Origin: Rosa chinensis
Taxonomy: Eukaryota; Streptophyta; Magnoliopsida; Rosales; Rosaceae
NCBI RefSeq assembly: GCF_002994745.2
Contig: NC_037092.1
Location: forward strand, 2,205,501-2,269,500
Direction of reading: 5' to 3'
DNA length: 64,000 nt
The translations under genes and the position numbers were made by a program. Below, piece after piece: positions 34,689-46,433 of this stretch. The notes beneath the pieces are model-generated. The model ran no database searches and was not told the origin of the DNA. It worked only from the letters and a program-made list of their open reading frames with translations. How positions within the stretch are numbered: the first letter of the stretch is position 1; every line of letters begins with the position of its first letter.

Positions 34689-37600
34689 CTAACGTATTGG
34701 ATGATACTGAGCTGATACTCTCTTGGGGGGTAATTTGCGCAAGATGAAGAGGACTAAGGCTGAGGGCAGGATCTCAACCAGCTGCAGAGGACATAGTTAA
34801 AATTTTGAAGGGGAAAAACCGAATAAGTTAAAGAAAAGACGAGAAAATCAGCTTGAAAGTTAAGAAGCTTGGTAGGCTACCATGTAGTAGAACGCATTTA
34901 AAACAGGATGATCCAAAACATCAAGTGATGCATCATCATCAAAAGCGGACAACACATCCTGCATTGAAATAATAGAGTTAATTAAACGCCTTCCAATTTT
35001 TCAATATAAGCTGATGAAAGAAGCACCTCATAAAGCAGACCAAGAAATTGGTATGGTCATACTGATAACTTTTACTGTCACAGGACTGTCAAATTAATAA
35101 CTGTTCGGTCTAAAGACAAAAGTTGATACAATGTGTTTGTATCAGAACTACTATGTATTTGTAACTTGTTTCCTGATAGAAGTAATCACAAATCCAACCC
35201 TATAACCTAGCCTCGGATGAGTCCTATATCCTAAAAGTTATAACAAAATGTTATAGCTCTCTCAGTTCTAATTAAATTTGTGTTGTATCATGAATGAATC
35301 CCAGATTTTTTATGTAGATTTTTTATACTTATTTTGCGATTAAATCCCAATGCAGATCATTTTTTGAGAAAGACTAAATGCCAGAGATTAAGATTAAGCC
35401 TTACCACAAAGCATCTTATGAGAAAGCAGGTAAAACATATGGCTGTAACAGATCCAACCTGCAATTAGAACCCACTTGTTAGCCAATAGGACTAGTCTAA
35501 ACAGAATTGTTGTTTGGCTTTATCTTTTCTGTTTATACATCTGAAGTCAGAAACCTCAAAGTAGGCGTACATGGAAACTACAAAACTAATAATATGTCCA
35601 GAAAATTCTTATCAAGCTAGGTCTAGCAATCAGGTGTTCTACTCTGATAGACAAAATGTAAAGGCAAGGCACAAACCTCATGAAGTTTCTTCCTTCTCCC
35701 TTTAGATTCAATTGGGAAACGTCTCAGCATGAAAAATAACCTGAAGGCATGGTTTATAATCATCCACCCAATACAACTCCATGGCCACAAAAGAGCAGAA
35801 AAATAACGAAATAGACACAGTCAAGATGCTTAAAGTACTATATAATGCAGAAAGCTCACCTTCCTCCATAAATTAAGAAACCTAGTGCAGCCACAAATGA
35901 CACAGCTGGAACAAAAAAGTACAATATAATTCAGTATGCATGAAATAAATGAGAGACGATAATTGGAGACTGAAAACTATCAGGACATGAAGCAGGCCTT
36001 ACCTGCAATAAATATCTTTCCAATGAACTCCACAACGCTGTTGTCATCAAACCAGAGGTATATCCAGAGGCAAATCTGAAGAGAAATCCGCATTTATCAT
36101 AAGGTACATCAAATCTTTGAAGTCCCTAAAAACTGAACCACAGTCTGTGCTGTTTATACTAGGAACCCTGAACCACACTCACTGCACATTGACATCTGTC
36201 TGCAAGGAGTTGAATACAACCTCCTCCACCGATCAAGGAGGCAAGAACTACTTCCAATAGTAGATTCTTAAACAAGCATGTGCAAGGCCTAGACTGCTTG
36301 CAGACTACTAGAATTGTATATTTATTAGGCAAACCAGAATGATCCTCTTTTCCTTCTATGTAATCTAGCCACAGAATTGGTAAAGTATTCGACCTAGAAG
36401 TCCAAAAACTTATATCTTAAAAGTTATAGAACTTGTTCTCTCAACCTTCCTTTGAAAGAACAACGGGGATGAAGCAAATAATTACAAGGGTCAAAGTAAA
36501 ATAAGATCAAGGAGATTAGCAAACCAAAACTCGTTCGCAGGTAGTAGTGTATCTGTTTAAACACATGAACATTGCTAATGGAGTCCCTAAGGAATTTCAG
36601 TTAGAAATCAATTAGCTGCTAGTAATGTTTATATAACAAAACTAGATGGATACAACATGTAGTGATTACAGCTAGGGCTCTAGAGCAACCTCGTGATGAA
36701 ACATGCAAAGAAAGTGGAGAATACACATTGCAACCAACACTTTAGCTGGAACGCCCAAAAAATAGACCAATAGGTGATATGCGAAGCAACTTATGTAGTA
36801 CAGGAAAATCAGTAAGATGGAGCATACCTGTACGAAGTACATTCCACCATTGACTGAAATATAAACAATCCTGAGCTTATCTGTCGGTAAACTTCTCGCC
36901 TGCTCGTAATAGTATTAAATAAAAGTCAGAGACCCTAATTGGTTAAGAGAAATTACCACATTCAAAAGCTCTTTATCTAAGTAAATCAGTAGAACTGATG
37001 TCTTGGCTTCAGGTAACACAGAACCAATACCGCATCACTGATACCATGCAAGAAAAAAGAGCACTTGCCTGGTGATATATCTCTGCCCAAAATAGGACAA
37101 GAAGTGTGTACGTTGAGAAGAATAGCAGTCCAGGAAGATCCAACAAGACCAATATCAACACCTGGTTCAACATGCAGCCATCCAAGTTTAGCATATAACT
37201 CCAACATTCATTGCTTTCAATCTTTCATTCTATGTTCTTGTTTTTTCAAATACCAAATGAAGCCTTAATGTCCCTTGAACCCCAAGTAAAATCGACAGTG
37301 GACAACAAATAAGGAGAACTTTTGTATCCAACAAATGTATGCAAGAATAACCAGTTTATCCAAGAAGGTTTACGGTGTGTATTAAGTGAGCTACAAAAGA
37401 CTAACCCTTGGTTGCAAGAGAAAGACTTGCTTGTGAAATCCAAAGACAATTGCGCGCACTACAACAGCGAGAACCCGATCAGAGCTCAACATCACAACAA
37501 CACAAAAAGAAAAAACAGAACCAAAACAACAGACTCCGGATGGCAGTAATGCACCAATCTCACCTCCATTGACAATGAAATTCATAAGATGAAACACCTT

Positions 37601-38151
37601 CTGCGTCGTCCAACCGTACTCCGGCACTCTCAATTCAATCCTTATTAGTTGAAACTGCGAATCACAAAAACGCAAATGCTCAATTTTAACATACTCATAC
37701 TCACTCTTCACAATCTCCTAACGGTAACTTGTGAACTAAATTCTACACATCAAACACTGACAATGACACATTGACACGTCTCGGCACTCGAATCACACAA
37801 AGTCTCAACCAATACAGAATAATCTACTAGTATTCTAATCCAAAATTGATTGATGCGATTCACACTGTTCATATAATTAGCAAAATCCAAAACTCCGATC
37901 CCTAACCTCTACTCAAATCCATAGAAAATCAAGCACGAAATCACTAAACCTAACAAAACAGAGAGATATAGAGAGAGAGAAGGAGAGACCAGAGCGACGG
38001 AGGAGACGAGGGCGTAGGCGGCGCAGAGAGAGTAGAAGATGCCGTCCTGCCACTTAGTCGACTCGTTGATATCGTCCCACCAGGCCATCACGAACGCCGC
38101 GGCCTCCATCGGCGCCAACGTCAGCAGCGAAGGCGGTGGCATTCTCGTCAT
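34689..38151 (-). CDS. TOM1/TOM3-family multipass membrane protein
   Basis: Plant TOBAMOVIRUS MULTIPLICATION 1-type protein, a seven-pass tonoplast membrane protein known as a host factor for tobamovirus replication; its cellular role is less clear. Eleven exons: complement of 37990-38151, 37564-37654, 37406-37458, 37069-37161, 36828-36899, 36003-36075, 35860-35905, 35677-35740, 35405-35458, 34881-34958 and 34689-34781. 292 aa, the family length. Start [10 protein letters not shown], then [88 protein letters not shown], and the end [12 protein letters not shown]. The intron after exon 4 has a GC donor (CAG|GCAAGT) instead of GT. Confidence 0.94.
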
Positions 38152-39779
38152 TTCGCCTCCGCCTCCGAGAAGCAGAAGCTGCTCCCTCCACCGCAGAAAA
38201 GTCAAAACGAGAAGCGGAGAAGAGAGAGAGAGAGAGAGGGAGGAACCACCAGCAAAACGGAACTAACTGTCTCTCGCACACAGCTCAGCTCAGTAATTCA
38301 ATTGAAGAATGAGCGAGAGGGAAAGGAGGACCGGGACTACCAGACGGTCCAAGATTTCAGAGAGAGAGAGAGAGAGTGAGTGAGTGTGAGACCCTTGCTT
38401 ATTCGTCTCTCTCTCACCTAAGCTTCTACGCTCTGGCTCGGAGCGGTGGTTGTTGTAAAATTGGGGTTGGTTTCTCTTTATTACTATATTCAGACCCTCT
38501 ATTATCCTTCGGCGTCTTTATTTTTTTTCTTTTTTTGGGGCCAATCAGAAAAGAAAACAAGGGGAGGTAGTTACGAGTTTTACAAGTTACTAACACTCTC
38601 ATTGACTTTTGACTCGCGCTTCAAAGTAGTATCTTCCTAGTTCCTGCTTCCTAGAATCAAAAGCTTACTCTCATTAGAATATACTTTTATCGTTTAGATT
38701 CATTTATTCAGACAGAAGCAGCGTAAAATTCACACTCCTCAATTTATAATTCACACTTCATGTTTTCTTTATCAGTAACTTAAGTTTTTACCTTTAGTAA
38801 TTTAAGTTTGTCTTTTTATAAGAATTTCAATTAAAAATGAAAATGAGTATGGATTTCACTTCCCCTCATATATGGTAAATGAAGGGAAAATTGATTATTA
38901 GTTTTTAAATAAGATGTTAATTACACACAATTGTTAACAAAACATATTGTATCGGCGGGTTATTTAAGATTGGTTCGAACTACACTTAATGTAATGTATT
39001 ATTTAAATGCTTATCACATATGATATCGAGCACACTTGGAATCATTGATTACCATCATAGTCATTTTGATTTTAACTTATTGTAGTGGAGTAGATGATGG
39101 AAAGATTTTGATGCTTGATTTTTTTTACATGGACATATAGTCTAAATATAAATTGGCTGATAAAAATAAAAAAAGTTGTTGTTAGTCAAAGTGAAAATTT
39201 GTATAAGTGATCTACTTATGAATATTTAAATTATAAAAAGTAAACAGTCGAGATGTCAATAATGAATGTGGTAGAAAAATGATCTCGCTAGGGATGCCTT
39301 CAAATAAACAAAAAAAAAATCTTTTAATGAAAGGCCGATGACTTTTATTATCTATATTATTATTAAGATAATAAGTTTTATTAGCTAAAATTAAAATTTT
39401 TGACAGATTTAACTATAAAAAATTAAAAAAATTTGAGAATAAATTAAATCACACGGGTAAAAATGTGACAATTAGAAAATATATTTTTATTAAGAAAATT
39501 AAAATAAATGATTTCACAACAACAACTTTGCTCGCCCACTATTTTTTCCCTCCAATAGCTGTTTTTTTTTTCTTAAAAAAAATTATTAAAATGCAGATTA
39601 TGTATAAAAAAAAAACTAATTTATATATTTAAAAATAATCAGGATATACACATATTATTATGATATTTTAAAGTACAAATTTACTGACTTTTGATAAAAT
39701 ATGTTTAAAGCATAATAGAACTACAATTATTAGTTTTGTTATGATTGAAATTCTTATAATGGGTTCCAAAAAATGAAAA
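38152..39779. other. Promoter of TOM1-like gene and AT-rich spacer
   Basis: (GA)n tracts near 38225-38245 and 38355-38380 sit in the leader and promoter of the minus-strand TOM1-like gene. From about 38640 the sequence is very AT-rich, with no coding signal. Confidence 0.45.
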
Positions 39780-40318
39780 TGATTAAATACTGTTTACTCC
39801 CTATACTTATAGAGTTTCATCATTTCAGTCCCTGACCTTCGAATTTCACCTAAAAAGTCCATGAACTCTCAATTTCCTCCTAATTGGTCCTTACTGTCAA
39901 AATTTTCTGTTAAAGTTGCTGAAAGTGTCTATTATGCCCTCACTTACTTTGTTTTTTTAAATTTATTTTTTCTCTCTCTTTTATTTCTTTTTTTCATTTC
40001 ACCATTTGAAGTCTATGGATTGGAACCATCTTGATGAGGAGATGAACAGAAGGAGGCGAGAGAGCCGAAAGAAGAAGAAGAGGTAAAAAGAAAAAGAAAA
40101 AAGAGGAAGAGAAATATATATATATATATATATATATTAAGTAAATGAGGGTATAATAGACTTTTTATGGGAAGATAACGGAATTTTTGACGGATGCTTA
40201 AAGGCAGGGACCAATTTGGAGGAAATTTGGAGTTCAGGGACTTTTTAGGTGAAATTTGAAGGTCAGTGACTGAAACGATGAAACCCTATAAGTATAGAGA
40301 GTAAGCAGTATTTAACCC
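39780..40318. mobile_element. Long-TIR Mutator-like MITE with 9-bp target duplication
   Basis: The first roughly 170 bp (39780-39955; TACTGTTTACTCCCTATAC...) recur as an inverted copy at 40140-40318, including the block ACCTAAAAAGTCC. The element is flanked by the 9-bp direct repeat AAATGAAAA (39771-39779 and 40319-40327), the target size of Mutator-like elements. The interior has a (TA)n run and a GA-rich core, and no transposase. Confidence 0.85.
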
Positions 40319-40410
40319 AAATGAAAAACAGTTTACCTCAAAAAAGAAAGTTTACCCTGGGTGAAAGAGAAATGACTCAAATGAGTGCTTCTCAAAAAAA
40401 AAAAAAAACA

Positions 40411-40656
40411 GTAGGAAGGGCGGCAAAGAAAGTGAACCTGGGCGCCTAAATCAGGGAATTATTTAGCTGATTTTGAATTTAGAAAACAGAAGGTAAAAAA
40501 TGGGGAAGGTGTGGAGCTGTGGTGATGATAATAAAAACAAAATAAAAAAAGAGAGTGGGAAGGGCGGCAGAGAAATTCAACCTGGGCGCCTAAATCAGGG
40601 AATTATTTGGCTGATTTTGAATTTATTAGAAAACAAAAAGTAAAAAATGGGGAAGG
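40411..40656. repeat. Direct tandem duplication, 144-bp period
   Basis: The segment from GGAAGGGCGGCA through CCTGGGCGCCTAAATCAGGG to AAAAAATGGGGAAGGTG is present twice (about 40411-40511 and 40555-40656) with few differences. Confidence 0.85.
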
Positions 40657-42320
40657 TGATGATACTCACGTGGAGATGCTACGGAAGATACCCTTTGTGG
40701 GCTCCATGGTTTGGGGGGCAGCTGAAATACTATTTTTACATGCAGGTGACGGGAACCTTCTGGCTTGAATTACGTGGCAAGGACGGTTTGGCGGTGTTGG
40801 TTTGCGCCAAAACTCTTATTCAATTATCAATTATATCTCTCACTTTCTCTCAAAAAGAAAATTATATCTCTCGCTTTTCCCAAAAGTGAGCGCCGTCACA
40901 TTTTGCCATGCTCATCGACTTCTCTATTTTCCCAAATTTGTTTTCCTTTTTTGGGATAGAATTTTTTTTTCTTTCTATTTCAGTCATACGAGAAACATTT
41001 CTTATAATTCTTAAAATAATTATTATGTTATCTTGACAAGCCAATTTCAACAAATTTAATTTAAGCATATTCAGAGAGAGTTTAACTTCGTAGTAGGTGT
41101 TTTCGCGAATCTAAGACATCGAATTGATGTTGATAGTTGGCTTGATCAGCTTCCTTTTTGTCATTCTTGCTATTCATTTTAATCTTTACAATTAGGCTGC
41201 TTTAGAGGCTTTGTTTTGTCAAAGAAATAATTTTCTATTGAAAAAAATTATATTATTAGGTCAATTTTGTATGTCTAATATTGTTTTGATTATAATATTC
41301 AAAATTTCTCAAACTAGAACTCTATTAAGTTCATAGAGTTTGACTCATTAAGTTGATAGAATTTGACTCTCATCACATTTTGTTAATCATCGAACAAGAT
41401 GTAATGCAAAGATTAAGAAAGTAAAGAACGAGCAATACAATCATAGTGATCAAAATCATCTTCAAGAAAAGGTCCCTCAAGTTCCAACCTCGTAGAAGAC
41501 GAGGATATGTATAACACTATATAGGCAAAACTACCTTAGGGCAATCCTAGAGTTTGTCTATATAACTTCCTTTATTTTAAGCCGATTTCAATAAATAATT
41601 AATTTTATTATGTACACCTATCAACTACTCACATAATTTTGTCCAAAAAATAAAATATGGAGCGATTGTATTGAAATTTTTTGCTTGATCGTTGGTAAAA
41701 AGATTAAAATTAAAGCTATTTGATCAATTTTGACAAATTGGGTTATATTTTGAACTTATCTAATAGTATTTTTAATTAAAATAAAAATGATAACAAAATA
41801 GAAAAATGTGGAAATGTGGAAAAGACACGACCAAATGCTTTAGAAGAAGAATAGGTCCCTTTCTTTGGACTTGGTTATTTGGCTACATGCCCATACACGT
41901 ATCCAAAAATAAGGAGACTACCACTAATCGACATCAGAAACTGCCTTTCACGACTTTGACATCAATATGATAACTGTGCTTTTTGAATTTTAGTTAAAGA
42001 AACAAAGTAGATAGAGTTGCCTACACATCAAGTCATTCCGGCATTACATGTTGTATATCTGAGATAGTATCTTCCACCTAACCTTATTGGTTCATTAGCT
42101 TTTTAATTGATATTGGTAGAGACGTGAATTGTGATTATTAGAACCGATAACACAACATGTTAAATTAATTTTTTATGAAGATTAAAGCTTTTAATGTTAT
42201 CATCAATAGTGGTGTACTCATGATTTTATTTATACAAAGACATATTGTCATATTCTCTTTATTTTAATATGATGTGAGGGCATATAATATATATATATAT
42301 ATATATATAATTATATATAT
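40657..42320. other. Intergenic, nothing recognised
   Basis: AT-rich spacer with scattered short frames and an (AT)n run just before the fold-back element at 42321. Confidence 0.45.
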
Positions 42321-42722
42321 ACAGATCTCATCTAGAGCGGAGCTCTACTTTTAAATTAACATGTGAAGTTCGAGTTTTTGGTCACTTTTCAGTCGCATAT
42401 GCACATCTCGACCGTTTCTTTTTTAGGTACTAGTGTATAGATCATCTCTGCAAATTTTCAGCCAAATTGATGATCGTTAAGGTATCTAACTCGCTTAAAC
42501 TAATAGACAGACTGAATCTGTCAACCTGAACCGTACTAGCTTTAACGCAATTATTAATACCTTAACTATCATCATTTTGGCTGAAAATTTGCAGAGATGA
42601 TCTATATACTAGTACCTTAAAACTGAACGGTCGAGATGTGCATATGCGACCAAAAAGTGACCAAAAACTCGAACTTCACACTTTAATTTTTAAAGCGGAG
42701 CTCCGCTCTGGATAGGATCTGT
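42321..42722. mobile_element. Fold-back MITE with roughly 180-bp inverted arms
   Basis: The left arm starts ACAGATCTCATCTAGAGC; the right arm read inversely starts ACAGATCCTATCCAGAGC. The arms stay similar through GTGAAGTTCGAGTTTTTGG, GCATATGCACATCTCGACC and GATCATCTCTGCAAATTTTC, leaving only a short loop. It sits in (TA)n sequence, so the target duplication cannot be defined. Confidence 0.85.
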
Positions 42723-43610
42723 GTATATGTATATATATATATAGGCTAAAATTTTGTATGCTAACTAATAGATCATCAATTAACTCTACTGTAGACAAAA
42801 ACTCAGTGAGTGCATAAGCCCTCACTTGCCCCCAGCTAGGTCCGCCGGTTAACATCAACAAAATATTTTAGTGAATTTTCTTACAAAGGCAATTCAAAAT
42901 ATACCCATGTATACCAAATGATATCTCAAAATAACAAGCTAACTTCTCCGCAATAGACAATGTTGTGCTCATGTTATAAGTGAGTAAGATAACATTTTTA
43001 GGATCTCGGGGACAAAGATAAACTGTAAAAGAGTGCGAGTATCACCTACTCAATTAGCTAAGAGTTCAATTGAATGAACCATATTTTTTGAACAACATTC
43101 CACCTCAAGGATCTGAATGTCAAGCTGTCAACCATTTATGTAACATAGAACGTACCCTATGTACATGAGTCAAATTAAGCTAGTGATTCTTTGTAATGAC
43201 ATTTGGTTATTCACTAATCAATGCTCTAATGACCTGTTTAACGAGTATATTATTGTCGTATGATTTGGATGGCTTAATATTTAACCAATCACTTTGTTGA
43301 TCGTTAATTAGTTGAAGTTCCACACGTGTTATCTAACTGCAATTAGTTGCAGATACAAAAAATGTAAATTAGTCGTAAACCAGAATAGCATGTGTAATTA
43401 AATACCTTTCTATCAATAGTGCTACGTTCCCAACTTAATGGTCTACCTGCCCATCAAAGCTTGCAAATTAGTTGTTAGTGCTGGTCACAGTCGAGAGTTT
43501 CCATATGCAACTAGACACCAATTACGTCCATGTGACTGATGTGAGTCGGCTAGTTAGACACTAGCTAGACATCGTGACAAAATGTCAAAATTAGTTCTGA
43601 ACCAGTTGAA

Positions 43611-44098
43611 CTCAAATACTGATACTTGTCTTAAGTTATGTTTTGTACAGATTTTCAGAAGTAAATTTGATTAGTTAACTTATTTAACATTAGTTAATAA
43701 TGAGGTGAAGAATGTAAAACTAAATGTCAAATTTTTTATGTATTTCAAAACTTTGTGAATGAATGACGCGATGCTAAAGAGTGTATTTTGACAGATAAAT
43801 GCTATCAAGAGACATTTTAGAATACCATACTAAAAGCGGGAACTGGGGATGTAACTCAGATACTGATAATTGTGTTAAGGTTTGTTTTGCACAGACTTTT
43901 GGAAGCAAATTTAAACTTATTTAGCGTTGGTCAATAATGAGATGAAGAATGTAAAATCAAATGTTGAAACTTTTATGCATTTGAAAATGTTATCAATAAG
44001 TGATGCGATGCTAAAGAGTGTATTTAGACGAATAAATGTCATCAAGAGAAATTTCATAATAGTCCGCCGAAAGTGGGAAATTGAGTGCAGGCTATGAG
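43611..44098. repeat. Tandem duplication, 244-bp period
   Basis: Copies at about 43611-43854 and 43855-44098 share GCGATGCTAAAGAGTGTATTT, AATAATGAG(G/A)TGAAGAATGTAAA and ATCAAGAGA in the same order, diverged. No coding potential. Confidence 0.75.
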
Positions 44099-44136
44099 AT
44101 ACAAGTATGACTAAGAGGCAGGAACATAACAACCGG

Positions 44137-44208
44137 GGATCCGTGGCGCAATGGTAGCGCGTCTGACTCCAGATCAGAAGGTTGCGTGTTCGATTCACGT
44201 CGGGTTCA
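44137..44208 (+). tRNA. tRNA-Trp (CCA anticodon)
   Basis: A 72-nt cloverleaf without intron. The acceptor GGATCCG pairs with CGGGTTC plus discriminator A. The D arm contains GTGGCGCAATGGTAGCGC (A box), the anticodon loop reads CTCCAGA with CCA, and the T arm contains GTTCGATTC (B box). It matches the plant nuclear tRNA-Trp as I recall it. A T6 run at 44232 provides a pol III terminator. It lies 145 bp upstream of the PPR gene on the same strand. Confidence 0.96.
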
Positions 44209-44352
44209 AATCCCTCCCATCCCGGAATACTATTTTTTAGTTCAACCACCTTTTTTTTGTAAAAAAACCAACTACCCCAAAATCTCAGTCCCTTTTCAGC
44301 TACCTCGCCACTGTCCCTCTCATAAACCCTACTAACCTCCACCTCAACCCCT

Positions 44353-45533
44353 ATGTCTCTCATCTCCCGCCTCCGCCAATCCTTCCTCCTCCTCCACACG
44401 CGCCGCCTCTCCTCCACCACCACCGAACCCTCCTCCAGAGACAAAATCCGCTCCCTCATCGCCCATCTCAAAACCGAAAAAGACCCCCACAAAATCGTCT
44501 CCCTCTGCCAATCCGCCTGCCTCACCCCCGACTCCAACCTCCACCGCATCGCCCTCACGCGCGCCGTCACCTCCCTCCGCGACTCCCCCACCCAAGCCTC
44601 ATCCCCCAATTCCTCGACCACTTCCTCCTCTCCCGCCCCGACCTCCAAACGCACCGTATCGCCTCCCACGTCATCCTCCTCTACGGCCGGGCCCGCATGC
44701 CCGACCACGCCGTCCGCACCTTCGAGCTTTGCCATGAACTCGGTATCCCCCAGGACGTGAAGCTCCTCAATGCCCTGTTATTATCTTGCGTTTTCGCCGA
44801 GGATTACAAAGAGGTCACTCGGATTTACCGCGACTTTCCGAAGATTTATGGGATCGAGCCAAATCTGGACACTTACAATTGCGCACTCAAATCCCTTTCG
44901 GAATCCGGTTCCACCAGCTCTGCCTACTCTGTCTTGGCGGAGATGGAGAGGAGGCGGATCAAGCCGGATGGGAACACGTTCGGGCACTTGCTTTCGGGGT
45001 TTTACAGCGAGGAGAGGTTTGAGGATGTGGGAAATGTGATCAATTTGATGGAGAAGCATGGGTTCCAACCGGGGCTTGATACCTACAACGTTAGGATTCG
45101 GAGTCTTTGTAAGTTGAAGAAGTCGATGGAGGCAGAGGCGTTGTTGGATGGGATGTTGGGGAGGGGTATCAAGCCGAATGCGGTCACGTTTTGCCATTTG
45201 ATTCTCGGGTTTTGCAAGGAGGGGAATTTGGAGAAAGGGAAGAAGATGTTTGAGAAGATGGTGGAGAGGGGGTTTGAGCCGGATTGCAACTGCTATTATA
45301 CTCTGGTGTACTACTTGTGCACAGGAGGGGATTTCGAGAGTGCGTTGAGGTTTGCTAAGGAGAGCATTGAGAAGAATTGGGTGCCGAATTTTGCTACGAT
45401 GAGGTTGCTTGTGGATGGACTTGTGAGCATTGGGAAGGTGGCTGAGGCTCGCCAGCTTATCGGCCAGATGAAGGAGAAGTTCACTGTGAATCAACATAGG
45501 TGGAGTGAAGTTGAAGAAGGCTTGCCACAGTGA
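44353..45533 (+). CDS. PPR protein of the PPR336 (rPPR1) type, with one apparent frameshift
   Basis: Intronless P-class pentatricopeptide-repeat protein, similar to Arabidopsis PPR336-like proteins associated with mitochondrial ribosomes. The N-terminus MSLISRLRQSFLLLHTRRLSS is Arg/Ser/Leu-rich, as for a mitochondrial presequence. PPR motifs follow (LDTYNCALKSLSESGSTSSA, PDGNTFGHLLSGFY, LDTYNVRIRSLCK, PNAVTFCHLILGFCKEGNLE, PDCNCYYTLVYYLC) and it ends SEVEEGLPQ. The first part (from 44353) and the rest (LIPQFLDHFLLSRPDL onward) lie in different frames. The switch falls at a five-C run, 44585-44589, where six C would restore the frame. The region downstream is open from an ATG at 44697. Either a sequencing or assembly error, or a recently broken gene. 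Expected length is about 393 aa. Confidence 0.82.
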
Positions 45534-46433
45534 ATGTCAGTGTGGAAGGTTTAGTGGTTTCTTTAGAATTGATATTCTGTGAATTCATATGGAAATAACT
45601 TAACAAGCTTCTGTGTCTATGTTGGTATGTTTCATGGTGCTTGAAGTTTAGTTGATGATATAGTTTATCAAGATTCTGTAGAAATAGACTTGGATTTCTT
45701 TGAGAGACAATTGATTCTGTATAACTTTTAGAAGGAAAAACTACTTTCAAATAGGCTGTACATTTTAGCAAAGAGGCCTAGGCAGAAATCTGGATACTGC
45801 ACTTTTGATCTAATCATATCTCAGAGCTGGTTTGTTGTTCTGCCAGCCACATTGATCTTTATGTTATGATAAGTAGAACAGTTCTATCTCCTAAAAAGAA
45901 ATCCGAAAGAACATACTGCATAAATGAAGTTCATTATGTGAGATGCAGGAATAGATAGATTTGAACGAAAACAGACCACAATGAATGGATGTGCATGTCC
46001 AAGTTAAGAGCAAAAACAAATCTTTTACTTAAACTATTGAGGACAACACTTAACTGGGGTCAACTGCCTTAAACGAATCAAAAGAAACATAGCAGTAGCT
46101 CAACGAATACCATAAACAAGTTCAAAGTGTGATACATGATTAGACGCGGTAAAACCAAAACAGTCGTTTGATTACTTCTTTTGATTTAGCGCTTGTTCAT
46201 CGCTCCCTTATCTGGTTGTGACGGCATGATCCTCTAAGCCTCAGCAAAACGGTAGAAGTTTCTTCTGTAACAAGTAGCTCAAGATTCTTGTGATCATCCA
46301 TTATGATTCCTAGGATATGTTCCGACATTGTACAATCTCTAGAGATTTGAGATTTGGAAAAAATTAGCCTAGCATGGATGCTAAATCATTATTGATCGTT
46401 CCATATAAACTGAGCTCACTTATAAACTGGCAA
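45534..46433. other. 3' flank of PPR gene and downstream flank of SWIB/F-box gene 1
   Basis: The first roughly 420 bp are duplicated at 51470-51805. From 46190 to 46433, decayed LRR coding sequence of the neighbouring gene can still be read in broken frames (for example LASMLG then stop, NLKSLEI). Confidence 0.6.

Noticed and set aside
43917..44735. 272-codon minus-strand frame rich in Glu/Val/Arg
   Set aside because: Antisense of the GC-rich PPR N-terminus running through the tRNA gene and a tandem repeat; not a plausible protein.
44697..45533. Separate short PPR gene starting at the internal ATG
   Set aside because: The sequence before this ATG (QTHRIASHVILLYGRAR in the same frame) is clearly PPR coding, so the ATG is internal.
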